A stretch of 64,000 bases of DNA, taken from contig CAIXZH010000115.1 in the NCBI GenBank assembly GCA_903923905.1, positions 1 through 64,000 on the forward strand, given 5' to 3'. Position numbers and translations under genes: made by a program. Below, in pieces: positions 19,012 to 28,103 of this stretch. The notes under the pieces are model-generated. The model was given only the letters and a program-made list of their open reading frames with translations. It did no database searches and was not told where the DNA came from. This DNA is from an uncultured Bacteroidia bacterium (GTDB lineage Bacteria > Bacteroidota > Bacteroidia > Bacteroidales > Prolixibacteraceae). Numbering within the stretch: position 1 is the stretch's first letter; each line of letters begins with the position of its first letter.

Positions 19012-20061
19012 ATGATTCCTGTAAAGACAAATACACCTCAGAAACTTTCAATTACCTCTTCCATTATCATTACGGCATTCACTGCCATATTAATGATGAT
19101 TGCTCATTGGCTGGGATGGACTTTCTGGCTACCCATCTTTATTGCCGTCCTTTTTCTTATATCTTATTTTACGACACTTTACATCTTATCAATTCTCATT
19201 AATGATAAAATTACCCCGATTTATAAAACCATTAGCGAGGTTCCGTTTGAGATGAAGCGGATAACCAAACTGATGCATGGGAATAGGGACCTGATAGCGG
19301 AGGTCGATCAGGAAGTTAAACTATGGGCTGAAGATAAGCTGGCTGAAATTGAACGATTACGGGAACTCGAAAAATACCGCAAGGATTTTGTTGGAAATGT
19401 TTCGCACGAACTAAAGACTCCTATTTTTAATATTCAGGGTTATATTCTTACCCTGCTGGACGGAGGTCTGGAGGATCCTAAAATCAACCGTCTCTATCTG
19501 GAGCGTACAGAAAAAAGTATTGACAGAATGATTAGCGTAGTTGAAGACCTCGAATCGATCACAAAACTTGAATCCGGAGAGCTGAAGATCAATAAAGAGC
19601 CGTTTGATCTTGTAAAACTGACCGAAGAGGTATTTGAGTTTGAATTACGTGATTCAAAAGCAAGGAGGATCAGCATGAACCTTGTAGTCCCCCCAAATAA
19701 ACCTGTTTTTGTAATGGCCGACAAAAAACGAATCTTTGAGGTCATCAGTAACCTGGTTGGAAATGCTATTAAGTATGGAAAGAAAGGAGGTAATGTGAAC
19801 GTGGTTTTTTACGATATGGATAAAATGGTCCTCATTGAAGTTAGTGATGATGGAATTGGAATTGAAAAGAAGGACCTGATCCGGATCTTTGAACGTTTCT
19901 ACCGTGTAGATAAAAGCAGATCCAGGATACAGGGAGGAACCGGCCTTGGACTATCAATCGTCAAACATATAATTGAAGCACATGAACAGACTATTCATGT
20001 TAAAAGCCAGGTAGATAAGGGGACTACCTTTACCTTTATGCTTGAAAAATATAACAAATAA
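19012..20061 (+). CDS. phoR: Sensor histidine kinase, PhoR-like
   Basis: The 349-residue kinase has two membrane segments close together (about residues 15-35 and 39-60) with almost no periplasmic loop, no PAS domain, then a HisKA box with His132 (VSHELKTPIFNI), an N box (NLVGNAIKYG), and G boxes (DDGIGI; GGTGLGLSIV). It precedes a PhoB-like regulator by 87 bp. The absence of a sensor loop suits PhoR-type kinases, which sense phosphate through the transporter and PhoU. The nearby pit, DUF47 and PhoU-like genes support this, but the assignment is by context. Confidence 0.82.
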   Translation: MIPVKTNTPQKLSITSSIIITAFTAILMMIAHWLGWTFWLPIFIAVLFLISYFTTLYILSILINDKITPIYKTISEVPFEMKRITKLMHGNRDLIAEVDQEVKLWAEDKLAEIERLRELEKYRKDFVGNVSHELKTPIFNIQGYILTLLDGGLEDPKINRLYLERTEKSIDRMISVVEDLESITKLESGELKINKEPFDLVKLTEEVFEFELRDSKARRISMNLVVPPNKPVFVMADKKRIFEVISNLVGNAIKYGKKGGNVNVVFYDMDKMVLIEVSDDGIGIEKKDLIRIFERFYRVDKSRSRIQGGTGLGLSIVKHIIEAHEQTIHVKSQVDKGTTFTFMLEKYNK

Positions 20062-20148
20062 AAATATTTACATCCGCGGACGGCAAACTCTAAATTATAA
20101 CTATATTTATTTCCTTGAAATCAGGGCAATAAATTAATAAAAAAACCA

Positions 20149-20850
20149 ATGGTAGAGAAAGATAATACTCCAAGAATACTTCTTGTCGATGACGAGGAGG
20201 ATATACTCGAATTTGTCAGTTATAATCTTCAACGTGAAGGATTTAGAGTTTATTTGGCCCACAACGGCTTGGAAGCCATTGAAATGGCTGGTAAGGTTAA
20301 ACCCGATTTAGTTATCCTTGATGTGATGATGCCTGAGATGGATGGTATTGCAGCTTGTGAGGAGATCAGAAAACTTCCTTGTTGTAAAAGTGTTGTAATC
20401 GCCTTTTTGACAGCACGAGGCGAAGATTATTCCCAAATTGCGGGATTTGAAGCGGGTGCCGACGACTACATCACCAAACCTGTCCGCCCAAAAGTATTAA
20501 TTAGCCGCGTGAAAGCATTGTTAAAGAGGGCAGGAGGAATCACTGCCGATAATGCCGAAAATAGCAAAATACTGAATATTGGCAATATTGTGATAGACAA
20601 AGAGCGATACATTTTGATTATTGACGGTAAAGAACTTACATTACCCAGAAAAGAATTTGAATTATTGTCTCTGTTGGTTTCAAAACCAGATAAGGTTTTT
20701 ACCCGGGATGAAATATATAAATCGGTATGGGGAAATAATGTAATTGTTGGTGATCGCACTATTGATGTACATATCCGAAAATTACGTGAAAAAATCGGGA
20801 ATGATCATATCCGGACGCTAAAAGGGATTGGTTATAAGTTTATTACTTAA
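20149..20850 (+). CDS. phoB: OmpR/PhoB-family response regulator
   Basis: The 233-residue protein has a receiver domain (DDEED, Asp58 in ILDVMMPEMDG as the phosphoacceptor, TAR, and Lys in ITKPVRP) and a C-terminal winged helix (LTLPRKEFELLSLLVSKPDK, then VGDRTIDVHIRKLREKIG). It is cognate to the kinase just upstream. A PhoB role is likely from the phosphate genes around it. Confidence 0.9.
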   Translation: MVEKDNTPRILLVDDEEDILEFVSYNLQREGFRVYLAHNGLEAIEMAGKVKPDLVILDVMMPEMDGIAACEEIRKLPCCKSVVIAFLTARGEDYSQIAGFEAGADDYITKPVRPKVLISRVKALLKRAGGITADNAENSKILNIGNIVIDKERYILIIDGKELTLPRKEFELLSLLVSKPDKVFTRDEIYKSVWGNNVIVGDRTIDVHIRKLREKIGNDHIRTLKGIGYKFIT

Positions 20851-20871
20851 AAATTTATTAGTTATAACTGA

Positions 20872-20959
20872 TGAGTGATAAGTGCAAAGGGATTAGCACA
20901 GAATTTAACTCCCATTCCTACGGACTACACATCCTTCATAACTCACAATTTATCACTCA
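20872..20959. repeat. Inverted-repeat element between phoB and rpoN
   Basis: TGAGTGATAA (20872-20881) and TTATCACTCA (20950-20959) are perfect 10-bp inverted copies bracketing about 68 bp. The right copy abuts the rpoN stop codon. It may end both converging transcripts or be a short dispersed element. Confidence 0.45.
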
Positions 20960-20960
20960 C

Positions 20961-22418
20961 CTAAAGTTCCTTCCGCATGCGGGCAACCGGAATATCGAGC
21001 TGTTCCCTGTATTTGGCGACAGTCCTTCTCGCAATTTCATAGCCCTTATCATTTAAAATCTGAGTTAACTTATCGTCATTAAGAGGCTTTTGTTTACTTT
21101 CATTATCGATACACTCCTGCAAAATCGATTTTATCTCCCGTGTCGAAACCTCTTCTCCGGTGTCTTTCTGCATTGATTCTGAGAAAAAATATTTCAAGGC
21201 ATAAATTCCAAAATGGGTCTGGATATATTTACTGTTTGAGACTCTCGAAATTGTCGAGATATCAAGGCCTGTCCGATCGGCTATATCTTTTAAGATCATA
21301 GGGCGCATTTTCGTTTCATCGCCCTCCATAAAATATTCCTTCTGATACATCAATATCTCGGTCATTACAAGCATCAGGGTCTCCTGACGCTGCTTAATGG
21401 CATCAATAAACCATTTGGCCGAATCTATTTTTTGTTTGACGAAGAAAACAGCCTCTTTGACATCGCGGGTCATTGACTTCCGGTTATCCTGATAAGACCT
21501 GAGCATATTGGTGTAATGCCGGCTGATATTCAACTCAGGTACATTCCGCTGGTTAAGACTAAGCTTTAAGTCGTTGTCAACAACTTCGAGGATAAAATCG
21601 GGAATTATGGCCTGATTCCCCTGACTAATATTATTACTAAATGAATTCCCTGGTTTTGGATTCAGTTTAAGAATTTCATCAATCGCATATTTGAGTGTAT
21701 CCTCATCAACGCCAAATTTCCTACTGATTTTATCGAAGTGTTTTCGGGTAAACTCCTCAAAAGCATCCTTAAGGATCAGGCCTGCAAGTTTAACCTCCGG
21801 TTTCTGGTCGACCTTGCGGTCAATTTGCAACCTCAGGCATTCCCTTAGATTTCGTGCTCCTACACCCGGAGGGTCAAGCTCCTGAATTTTCCGGAGAACC
21901 TTAATCAGTTCCACCTCCTTGGTCTTTACATTTTGTGTAAATTCAAGATCATCAATAATTGAAAGAATATCACGCCTTAAATATCCGTCCTCATCAATAT
22001 TCCCAATAATATGTTCTGCCAAAATGTTCTCCCTGCTATCGAACATCTCCATTCTCACCTGTTCCTGGAGATATTCATGAAATGATGTGCCGTCAGAAAA
22101 AGGGATGTCAGTTACTTTATCATCTTTAGAAGAGTTTTGGGTATTATAGCGATAGGAGGGGTAATCTTCTTCGTTGAGGTAATCACTCACTGAAAACTCT
22201 TCATTATCGTGATCTTCGTTGGTTTTTAGATCATTGGAATATTCCTCCTCAGTGGATCCATAATCTTCGCTCTCAATTTCGAGTACAGGATTCTCTTCAA
22301 GCTCCTTCTTGATTCGTTGTTCAAGCAATAAACCAGGCAGTTCCAGCAGTTTAATAACCTGCAGCTGCTGAGGGGAAAGCTTTTGAAGTAATTTCTGTTG
22401 AAGACTTAATTTCTGCAT
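20961..22418 (-). CDS. rpoN: RNA polymerase sigma-54 factor
   Basis: The 485-residue protein has the N-terminal Gln/Leu-rich region I (QKLSLQQKLLQKLSPQQLQV), an acidic linker, the core-binding domain (ELDPPGVGARNLRECL), and the C-terminal RpoN box ARRTVAKYRE. It needs AAA+ enhancer-binding proteins, none of which are in the window. It lies downstream of asnS on the same strand (about 100-bp gap), an arrangement I recall from other Bacteroidota. Confidence 0.96.
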   Translation of the reverse strand: MQKLSLQQKLLQKLSPQQLQVIKLLELPGLLLEQRIKKELEENPVLEIESEDYGSTEEEYSNDLKTNEDHDNEEFSVSDYLNEEDYPSYRYNTQNSSKDDKVTDIPFSDGTSFHEYLQEQVRMEMFDSRENILAEHIIGNIDEDGYLRRDILSIIDDLEFTQNVKTKEVELIKVLRKIQELDPPGVGARNLRECLRLQIDRKVDQKPEVKLAGLILKDAFEEFTRKHFDKISRKFGVDEDTLKYAIDEILKLNPKPGNSFSNNISQGNQAIIPDFILEVVDNDLKLSLNQRNVPELNISRHYTNMLRSYQDNRKSMTRDVKEAVFFVKQKIDSAKWFIDAIKQRQETLMLVMTEILMYQKEYFMEGDETKMRPMILKDIADRTGLDISTISRVSNSKYIQTHFGIYALKYFFSESMQKDTGEEVSTREIKSILQECIDNESKQKPLNDDKLTQILNDKGYEIARRTVAKYREQLDIPVARMRKEL

Positions 22419-22515
22419 ATTCCGTATACCCTTATTCCGGATCTAAAGGTAGCAAAAATTTAGAGTCCCCATAAAAAATGGGAAAAAAAGGCTCGCTTAA
22501 CCTATTTAAACGGGG

Positions 22516-23955
22516 TTAGAATTCACAATTCTTAGGAGTGCGGGCAAAAGGGATAACATCACGTATATTTCCCATTCCGGTAACAAACAGAAGAAGTCTT
22601 TCAAATCCTAACCCGAATCCGGCATGCGGACAACCACCAAACCGACGCGTGTCAAGGTACCATTGCATATCCTCTTTCGGAATATTCATTTCATCCATCC
22701 TTCGTTCCAAAAAATCAAGTCTTTCTTCACGCTGAGAGCCGCCTATGATCTCACCAATTTGAGGGAATAAGACATCCATCGCTGAAACTGTTTCCCCATT
22801 GTCATCCATCCGCATATAGAAAGCCTTGATTTCTTTGGGATAGTTGGTGAGGATAACCGGTTTCTTAAACTCAACCTCGACAAGAAACCTTTCATGCTCA
22901 CTCTGAAGATCGGTGCCATAACCTGTTATCGGATACTGAAACTTCCCTTTTTTATTCTGTTTGGAGTTCTTGAGAATTTCAATTGCTTCAGTATAGGTGA
23001 GTCTGACAAAATCATTATCGGCTACAAATCTCAATTTTTCAATAAGTTCCATGGAGCGTTGATCTGCAGGTTTATTTTTTTCCTCCTCAACCAGACGGCT
23101 ACTCAGAAAGATCAGATCATCCATGCAATGCTCAAGAGCATAACGGATTAAATATTTCAAAAATTCTTCGGCCAAATCCATATTATCATTCAGATCGAAA
23201 AAAGCCACTTCCGGCTCAACCATCCAAAACTCGGCAAGATGACGGGAGGTGTTGGAATTCTCGGCGCGGAAAGTAGGACCAAAGGTGTAAATCCTTGACA
23301 ACGCCATGGCAAATAGTTCACCTTCGAGCTGACCTGACACGGTAAGATTCGCAGCTTTTCCGAAGAAATCCTGCGAGTAATCGATATTTCCCTCTTCATT
23401 CAATGGGGCATCTTTTGCTGGAAGTGTGGATACACGAAACATCTCTCCCGCACCCTCTGCATCAGAACTAGTAATAATTGGGGTATGAACATTATAAAAA
23501 CCCCTGTCGTTAAAGAAGTTATGTATGGCAAAAATCATGGAATGACGGATTCTGAAAATTGCACTGAAAGTAGCAGTACGCGGACGAAGGTGAGCAACTT
23601 CACGCAGGAATTCGAGCGAATGACGCTTGGGTTGGATAGGAAATTTCTCCGGATCTGCCACCCCGATTACCTCGATCGCGGATGCCTGCAATTCAACGGA
23701 TTGCCCCGAACCGGCTGATTCGACCAGCTTCCCGGTAACACCAATTGCAGCACCGGTATTGATCAACTTGAGGAGCTCTTCTCCAAATGCATCCACTTCA
23801 GCTACAACCTGCAGATTATGAATGGTTGAGCCGTCATTTAAGGCAATAAAATTCACATTCTTGCTTCCCCTTCGGGTTCGTACCCAACCTTTCACAGAAA
23901 TCTCAGCACCAACCTGACCCAATTTTAGAATATCAACAATCCGTAAGTTCTTCAT
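22516..23955 (-). CDS. asnS: Asparaginyl-tRNA synthetase
   Basis: The protein (479 residues from the chosen start) has an OB-fold anticodon domain ([20 protein letters not shown]) and the class II core: motif 2 [18 protein letters not shown] and motif 3 [15 protein letters not shown]. These read as asparaginyl rather than aspartyl enzyme. The family length of about 465 residues favours ATG 23955; an upstream ATG at 23997 would add 14 residues and cannot be excluded. A -7 box lies at 24015-24022. Confidence 0.95.
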   Translation of the reverse strand: MKNLRIVDILKLGQVGAEISVKGWVRTRRGSKNVNFIALNDGSTIHNLQVVAEVDAFGEELLKLINTGAAIGVTGKLVESAGSGQSVELQASAIEVIGVADPEKFPIQPKRHSLEFLREVAHLRPRTATFSAIFRIRHSMIFAIHNFFNDRGFYNVHTPIITSSDAEGAGEMFRVSTLPAKDAPLNEEGNIDYSQDFFGKAANLTVSGQLEGELFAMALSRIYTFGPTFRAENSNTSRHLAEFWMVEPEVAFFDLNDNMDLAEEFLKYLIRYALEHCMDDLIFLSSRLVEEEKNKPADQRSMELIEKLRFVADNDFVRLTYTEAIEILKNSKQNKKGKFQYPITGYGTDLQSEHERFLVEVEFKKPVILTNYPKEIKAFYMRMDDNGETVSAMDVLFPQIGEIIGGSQREERLDFLERRMDEMNIPKEDMQWYLDTRRFGGCPHAGFGLGFERLLLFVTGMGNIRDVIPFARTPKNCEF

Positions 23956-24014
23956 CTTTTTTACGCTATAATTTGGAATCCTCCACGGATTCAACATTTA
24001 AATAAATTGACCAA

Positions 24015-24022
24015 CAAAAGTA
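24015..24022 (-). promoter_or_regulatory. -7 promoter box for asnS
   Basis: The minus strand reads TACTTTTG with TTG 18 bases upstream, a good match to the Bacteroidota -33/-7 pattern. Confidence 0.5.
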
Positions 24023-24091
24023 AAATTTTTGACCTTTCTACAATCTATTCTGTGCCGAAACTTTTGATTCTTAACAAAGAACTAATAATTG

Positions 24092-24099
24092 TATGTTTG
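24092..24099 (+). promoter_or_regulatory. -7 promoter box for the gene at 24115
   Basis: TATGTTTG fits TAnnTTTG and lies inside the longest possible ORF, showing that translation must begin at the downstream ATG (24115). Confidence 0.5.
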
Positions 24100-24114
24100 C
24101 AAAAAAACCTGACA

Positions 24115-24450
24115 ATGAGAAAGGTGGATAATTGGAAGGATTTATGTGAGAAACTTAGTGAGCTTTTTGGGATTGAAGTTGATTTAAACGGAGTACTTTT
24201 TCTGGTTGGAATGCGTGAACGGGGTCTTACTTTTCAAAGATTCTCTAAAGAGGAAAAACTAAATCTGATAAATCTTGGAAGTTGCACTCTATACCAGGAG
24301 ATGGGAATGGTTTCATCTTATGGCAAAGACGAGGATGGCTGGCCTCTTTTTCACCAAAATTCTATGGCCCCGGTAATCCCTGAAGAACTAAAACTGAAAA
24401 CACTGCAGGATTGTGCAATCCGCTATTTTCAGAAAGTCTTCCAGGGATGA
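24115..24450 (+). CDS. Conserved hypothetical protein, 111 residues
   Basis: The small soluble protein (MRKVDNWKDLCEKLSELFG, then FLVGMRERGLTFQRFSKEEK, then a C-terminal IRYFQKVF) resembles short Bacteroidota hypotheticals of about 110 residues that I cannot tie to a function. It has no membrane segment. A longer frame from TTG 24007 runs through the promoter box and is not used. Divergent from asnS. Confidence 0.7.
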   Translation: MRKVDNWKDLCEKLSELFGIEVDLNGVLFLVGMRERGLTFQRFSKEEKLNLINLGSCTLYQEMGMVSSYGKDEDGWPLFHQNSMAPVIPEELKLKTLQDCAIRYFQKVFQG

Positions 24451-24516
24451 AATCAACAGATTGTTAGTTAAAATCGGGTTAGGTCGCCGGGATGCGGCTA
24501 ATGTTTTTTATGTCAT

Positions 24517-24687
24517 TCACAACTCCATTGAGCTCAGTGCGATGCGGTCTATTTTTATTAATAAATACAGTTCTTGAACATATTTGTTGCCGATATTCTG
24601 TGAAAAATCCTTGCCCGTATATTGTACAAAACGATAATTATCCTCAAATTTCCATTTCGCATTAACCTCTATACCTACGACCTTAGC
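24517..24687 (-). other. Open 56-codon extension beyond the aldo-keto reductase stop
   Basis: After the reductase TAG (24688-24690), the same frame stays open for 56 codons to a TGA. The text (NAKWKFEDNYRFVQYTGKD, then IGNKYVQELYLLIKID) looks coding, with aromatic and charged residues in protein-like order. It has no ATG at its start and is not part of the reductase family, so it may be the tail of a lost gene. Chance is possible. Confidence 0.3.
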
Positions 24688-25680
24688 CTATGATTGTAAG
24701 ATCTCCTCAATATTCTTCAGTTCACCCTCAGAAAAAGCGAGGTTACTGGCAGAGGCCAGATTGTCTTTCAGCTGGGCAACGGAGCTTGCACCAATCAAAA
24801 CAGAGGTTACCCGCTGATCCTTTAACAACCAGGCGATAGCCATCTGTGCCAGTGATTGCCCGCGAAATTTTGCGATATCGTTCAGTTGCCGGACTTTTAC
24901 CAAGGCTGGCCCAACCTGGTCTTCACGCAAATATCCCCATGATTTTGCGGCCCGCGAACCTTCGGGAATCCCGTCCAGATAGCGGTTGGTAAGCAGGCCC
25001 TGGGCAAGGGGAGAAAAAGCAATAACACCGATTCCCTCCTCCTCCATGACATCCAGGAGTCCGTTCTCGACCCAACGTTCAAACATTGAATATTTGGGTT
25101 GATGGATCAGGCAGGGAGTGCCCAATTGTTTCAGAATTGCTGCAGCTTTTTTAGTCAGTTCGGCAGGATAGTTTGATATACCGGCATAAAGTGCCTTCCC
25201 GGAACGAACAGCATAATCGAGAGCCATCATCGTCTCTTCAAGCGGTGTATCCGGATCGGGTCGGTGCGAATAGAAAATATCGACATAATCAAGCCCCATC
25301 CTATTCAGACTCTGGTCAAGACTCGATAAAAGGTACTTTCTTGAGCCCCACTCACCATAAGGGCCAGGCCACATCAGATATCCGGCTTTGGTGGAAATGA
25401 TTAGCTCGTCTCTGAACGGAAGAAAATCTTTCTTATAAATAACACCGAAATTTTCCTCAGCCGATCCAGGAGGGGGTCCGTAATTATTAGCGAGATCAAA
25501 ATGAGTTATCCCCTGGTCAAAAGCGCAACGTAGCATTGCACGTCCATTCTCTAAAACGTCAACCCCCCCAAAATTATGCCACAACCCCAAAGAGATTTCG
25601 GGTAGTTTAATTCCACTATGACCACAACGTCGGTAACCCGTCTTGTTTTCATATCGTTCATTATCCGGAATATAGCTCAT
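24688..25680 (-). CDS. Aldo/keto reductase, L-glyceraldehyde-3-phosphate reductase type (YghZ-like)
   Basis: The 330-residue TIM-barrel oxidoreductase begins YRRCGHSGIKLPEISLGLWH as YghZ/Gpr proteins do. The catalytic tetrad is visible: Asp in HFDLANNYG, Tyr in the same NNYG, Lys in ISTKAGY and His in YSHRPD. NADPH-binding segments FSPLAQGLLT and IGASSVAQLKDN follow. Likely role: detoxification of L-glyceraldehyde 3-phosphate or methylglyoxal. The ATG at 25680 is preferred over a GTG two codons earlier. Confidence 0.88.
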   Translation of the reverse strand: MSYIPDNERYENKTGYRRCGHSGIKLPEISLGLWHNFGGVDVLENGRAMLRCAFDQGITHFDLANNYGPPPGSAEENFGVIYKKDFLPFRDELIISTKAGYLMWPGPYGEWGSRKYLLSSLDQSLNRMGLDYVDIFYSHRPDPDTPLEETMMALDYAVRSGKALYAGISNYPAELTKKAAAILKQLGTPCLIHQPKYSMFERWVENGLLDVMEEEGIGVIAFSPLAQGLLTNRYLDGIPEGSRAAKSWGYLREDQVGPALVKVRQLNDIAKFRGQSLAQMAIAWLLKDQRVTSVLIGASSVAQLKDNLASASNLAFSEGELKNIEEILQS

Positions 25681-25745
25681 TGTCACAGACTTTAAAATTA
25701 TGGTTATAAAATTAGAAATATTAAGTTATCCAAATTAATTATTTC

Positions 25746-25753
25746 TATATTTG
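25746..25753 (+). promoter_or_regulatory. -7 promoter box for glk
   Basis: TATATTTG (TAnnTTTG) ends 24 bases before the glk ATG. No clear -33 element. Confidence 0.45.
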
Positions 25754-25777
25754 TTCGATTAAATCAAATATTAAAAA

Positions 25778-26806
25778 ATGAGACAAGTAGCAATTGGAAT
25801 TGATATCGGCGGCACAAATACGGCTATTGGAGTTGTCGACTATGAAGGTAACGTATTGTACGAAAAGAAGCCTCAGCTGCCTACTCCGCAGAAAAGGGAA
25901 AACCCCAATATGACCATGGCCGTTTCCGAAGAGCTGATCGAAAAATACATTTCCAGTCTTACCTTAGAGATTAAGACCGCAATTGAAATTGTGAAGCAGA
26001 TTAATCCCAATATTGAAGTCGCAGGTATTGGCATCGGAGCTCCCAACGGGAACTACTATAGCGGAACTATCGAAAATGCAGCGAATCTTCCTTTTGTAGG
26101 TGTTGTCCATTTTACCGATTTAATTCAAAAAAATTTCCCGGATATCAAACATGTAAAGCTGACAAACGATGCCAATGCAGCCGCACTGGGTGAAATGATC
26201 TATGGTGGGGGTAAAGGGATGAAAAATTTCGTAATGATCACATTGGGAACCGGCCTTGGAAGCGGGATTATCGTCAACGGTGATCTTGTCTACGGTGCTG
26301 ACGGTTTTGCCGGTGAATGTGGCCATACTACCCTTGTTCCTAACGGGAGACTTTGCGGATGCGGAGGTTACGGACATCTCGAAGCCTACTGCTCTGCAAC
26401 CGGCATCAAACGAACAGTCTATGAACTACTTGCTCAGTACAATGCTACTGAAAGTGAGTTGGCCAAAGTCCCTTATGCCGATATGACTGCGAAAATAGTC
26501 TACGATGCTGCTGAAAATGGAGACCCTATTGCCAAGGAGGTATTTCAGAATGCAGGTGAATTACTCGGCCGGTCACTGGCAGATACAGTACACTACCTTA
26601 GCCCGGAAGCCATCTTTCTGTTCGGAGGTGCAGCAGCAGCTGGTGATTATATTTTCAAACCAACCAAAGAGAGTCTCGAACGCTATGTGCTCCCAACCTT
26701 CCGTAATAAAGTTAAAATTCTCCCATCAAAACTAAAAGAGGGTTCTGCCGCTATTGTTGGTGCAAGTGCCTTGGTTTGGAAGGAAATGGAGAAGAATCAA
26801 AATTAA
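25778..26806 (+). CDS. glk: Glucokinase, ROK family
   Basis: The 342-residue ROK kinase begins IGIDIGGTNTAIGVVD (phosphate loop). Asp131 in TNDANAA is the catalytic base, and TLGTGLGSGIIVNG is the second phosphate loop. The zinc motif is altered: His in ECGHTT is present, but the third Cys of CxCGxxGC is His (CGCGGYGHLE). His can also bind zinc, so the site may survive. Phosphorylates glucose or a related hexose with ATP. It is monocistronic, with a terminator right at its end. Confidence 0.92.
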   Translation: MRQVAIGIDIGGTNTAIGVVDYEGNVLYEKKPQLPTPQKRENPNMTMAVSEELIEKYISSLTLEIKTAIEIVKQINPNIEVAGIGIGAPNGNYYSGTIENAANLPFVGVVHFTDLIQKNFPDIKHVKLTNDANAAALGEMIYGGGKGMKNFVMITLGTGLGSGIIVNGDLVYGADGFAGECGHTTLVPNGRLCGCGGYGHLEAYCSATGIKRTVYELLAQYNATESELAKVPYADMTAKIVYDAAENGDPIAKEVFQNAGELLGRSLADTVHYLSPEAIFLFGGAAAAGDYIFKPTKESLERYVLPTFRNKVKILPSKLKEGSAAIVGASALVWKEMEKNQN

Positions 26807-26829
26807 GCGAAACTTAGTTTGCTTTTTTT
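26805..26829 (+). terminator. Intrinsic terminator of glk
   Basis: AAGC-(G)-AAAC pairs with GTTTGCTT (one bulged G, 3-base loop) and is followed by a T-run. The stem begins within the glk TAA codon. Confidence 0.65.
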
Positions 26830-26834
26830 ATTGT

Positions 26835-26876
26835 ATTGAATCCCCTAATCAATTATCTTTGGTTGGGGGATTCAAT
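26835..26876. repeat. Long near-perfect hairpin downstream of glk
   Basis: An 18-bp stem (26835-26852 with 26859-26876; 16 Watson-Crick pairs and two G-T wobbles) encloses a 6-base loop (TTATCT). No T-run follows, so it is not a typical terminator; it might be an RNA-stabilising structure or a REP-like element. Confidence 0.6.
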
Positions 26877-27021
26877 ATGAATGAGTGTTCTTAATCTGCA
26901 GACTTCGGAATTGGATACCAAAACGATTAAATCTTACATCAATTTTGATTATCTTTAGTGCTCAAAAAATATTTAATTTAATTGCCATTTAATTCTTCAC
27001 TTTTATATTAATCTCACTTCA

Positions 27022-27516
27022 ATGAAACGAGTAATTCTGGTACGTCATGCTAAAAGTGTCTCTCACGGCTATGATCAGGATTACGACCGCACCCTGACAG
27101 ATAGAGGTGAAGAAGATGCCCATACCATCAGTCTGGAACTTCATAAAATGGATATAAATCCTGATTTAATCATTGCCAGTCCTGCAGTAAGAACTGCGCA
27201 GACTGCACGAATTTATGCCGAAACGTTAGGATATCCTTTTAAGTCCATTTTGTTCGAAAAGAAATTGTATAGCGGCAAAACATCCGAAAACTTCCTGGCT
27301 ATGTTAAAAGAACTGGAAGATGAAAAAGAGACCGTAATTGTCTTCGGACACAACCCAACCATCTATTATTATATGCATTTCCTGATACACAATTTTAACG
27401 ATGATGTTCCCACCTGCTCAACTGTAGGAATTGATTTTGAGGTGGATAGCTGGAATAAATTAAAGGAAAGAGGCGGACAGATGGTTTTCAGGTTTATTCC
27501 TGATATGTTCAGTTGA
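27022..27516 (+). CDS. sixA: SixA-type histidine phosphatase
   Basis: The 164-residue protein starts KRVILVRHAKSVSHG; the RH dyad carries the phosphorylated His of the histidine phosphatase superfamily. The second His is in VFGHNPTI. LTDRGEEDA and SPAVRTAQTA also match SixA, which removes phosphate from phospho-histidine proteins. Substrate here is unknown. Monocistronic. Confidence 0.88.
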   Translation: MKRVILVRHAKSVSHGYDQDYDRTLTDRGEEDAHTISLELHKMDINPDLIIASPAVRTAQTARIYAETLGYPFKSILFEKKLYSGKTSENFLAMLKELEDEKETVIVFGHNPTIYYYMHFLIHNFNDDVPTCSTVGIDFEVDSWNKLKERGGQMVFRFIPDMFS

Positions 27517-27550
27517 ATGATATTGAAGAACTTAGAGATCCGTCTCTCCT

Positions 27551-27592
27551 TCTCTCAGTCTCTCCATCCTGAAGTCTCTCAGTCTCTCCATC
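27551..27592. repeat. CT-rich direct repeat
   Basis: Two exact 18-bp copies of TCTCTCAGTCTCTCCATC lie at 27551-27568 and 27575-27592, between sixA and osmC. A related CTCTCAGTCTCTCC sequence follows waaA near 63883. Confidence 0.7.
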
Positions 27593-27601
27593 ATGGGAGC
27601 G

Positions 27602-28006
27602 TCACCAGTTAAACTTAACCGTCTGCTTTACATCGGGATGCAAGCTCAGAGCAACAGGACAGTTTTTCGTAACCGCCTCTAAGATTGCTTTATCTTTTTC
27701 GGAAAAATCATTCTTCGGAAATGTAAACTCTACAACGATTTCCCCAATACGACGTGGTTCCGCAGACATGTTTTTGGTTGTTTCAATAGATGTCCCTTTA
27801 AGATCAAGACCTTTGTCTCTGGCTTTAATTCCAATGATCGTCATCATGCAATCGCTCAGCGCAGTAGCTACTAAATCGGTAGGAGAAAATGCCTCCCCTT
27901 TCCCTTGATTATCAACCGGAGCATCAGTAATAAGTTTTTGCCCGGAACGAATATGCTCATTTTCAGTCCGAAGTTCCCCAAGATAAATTGTACGAGACGT
28001 TGCCAT
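27602..28006 (-). CDS. OsmC-family protein (organic hydroperoxide reductase-like)
   Basis: The 134-residue protein has the OsmC/Ohr core with both redox cysteines: SDCMMTIIGIKA (peroxidatic) and NCPVALSLHP (resolving). FSPTDLVATAL precedes the first. Family members reduce organic hydroperoxides in the cytoplasm. Family length and a good match at MATSRTIYLGE favour ATG 28006; the longer frame would run into the divergent ribE gene. Confidence 0.9.
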   Translation of the reverse strand: MATSRTIYLGELRTENEHIRSGQKLITDAPVDNQGKGEAFSPTDLVATALSDCMMTIIGIKARDKGLDLKGTSIETTKNMSAEPRRIGEIVVEFTFPKNDFSEKDKAILEAVTKNCPVALSLHPDVKQTVKFNW

Positions 28007-28103
28007 AAATAAAATATTTTGGGTGCAAGTTAATAAAAACTGTTTATTCATCTTTGCCTTTAGAAAAGAGTTAACTTCGTATCCAAATTTTAAAGTATAG
28101 ATC

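Noticed and set aside
24007-24114. Upstream TTG start for the hypothetical gene at 24115
   Set aside because: The extra region contains a -7 promoter box and matches no family; the internal ATG is better.
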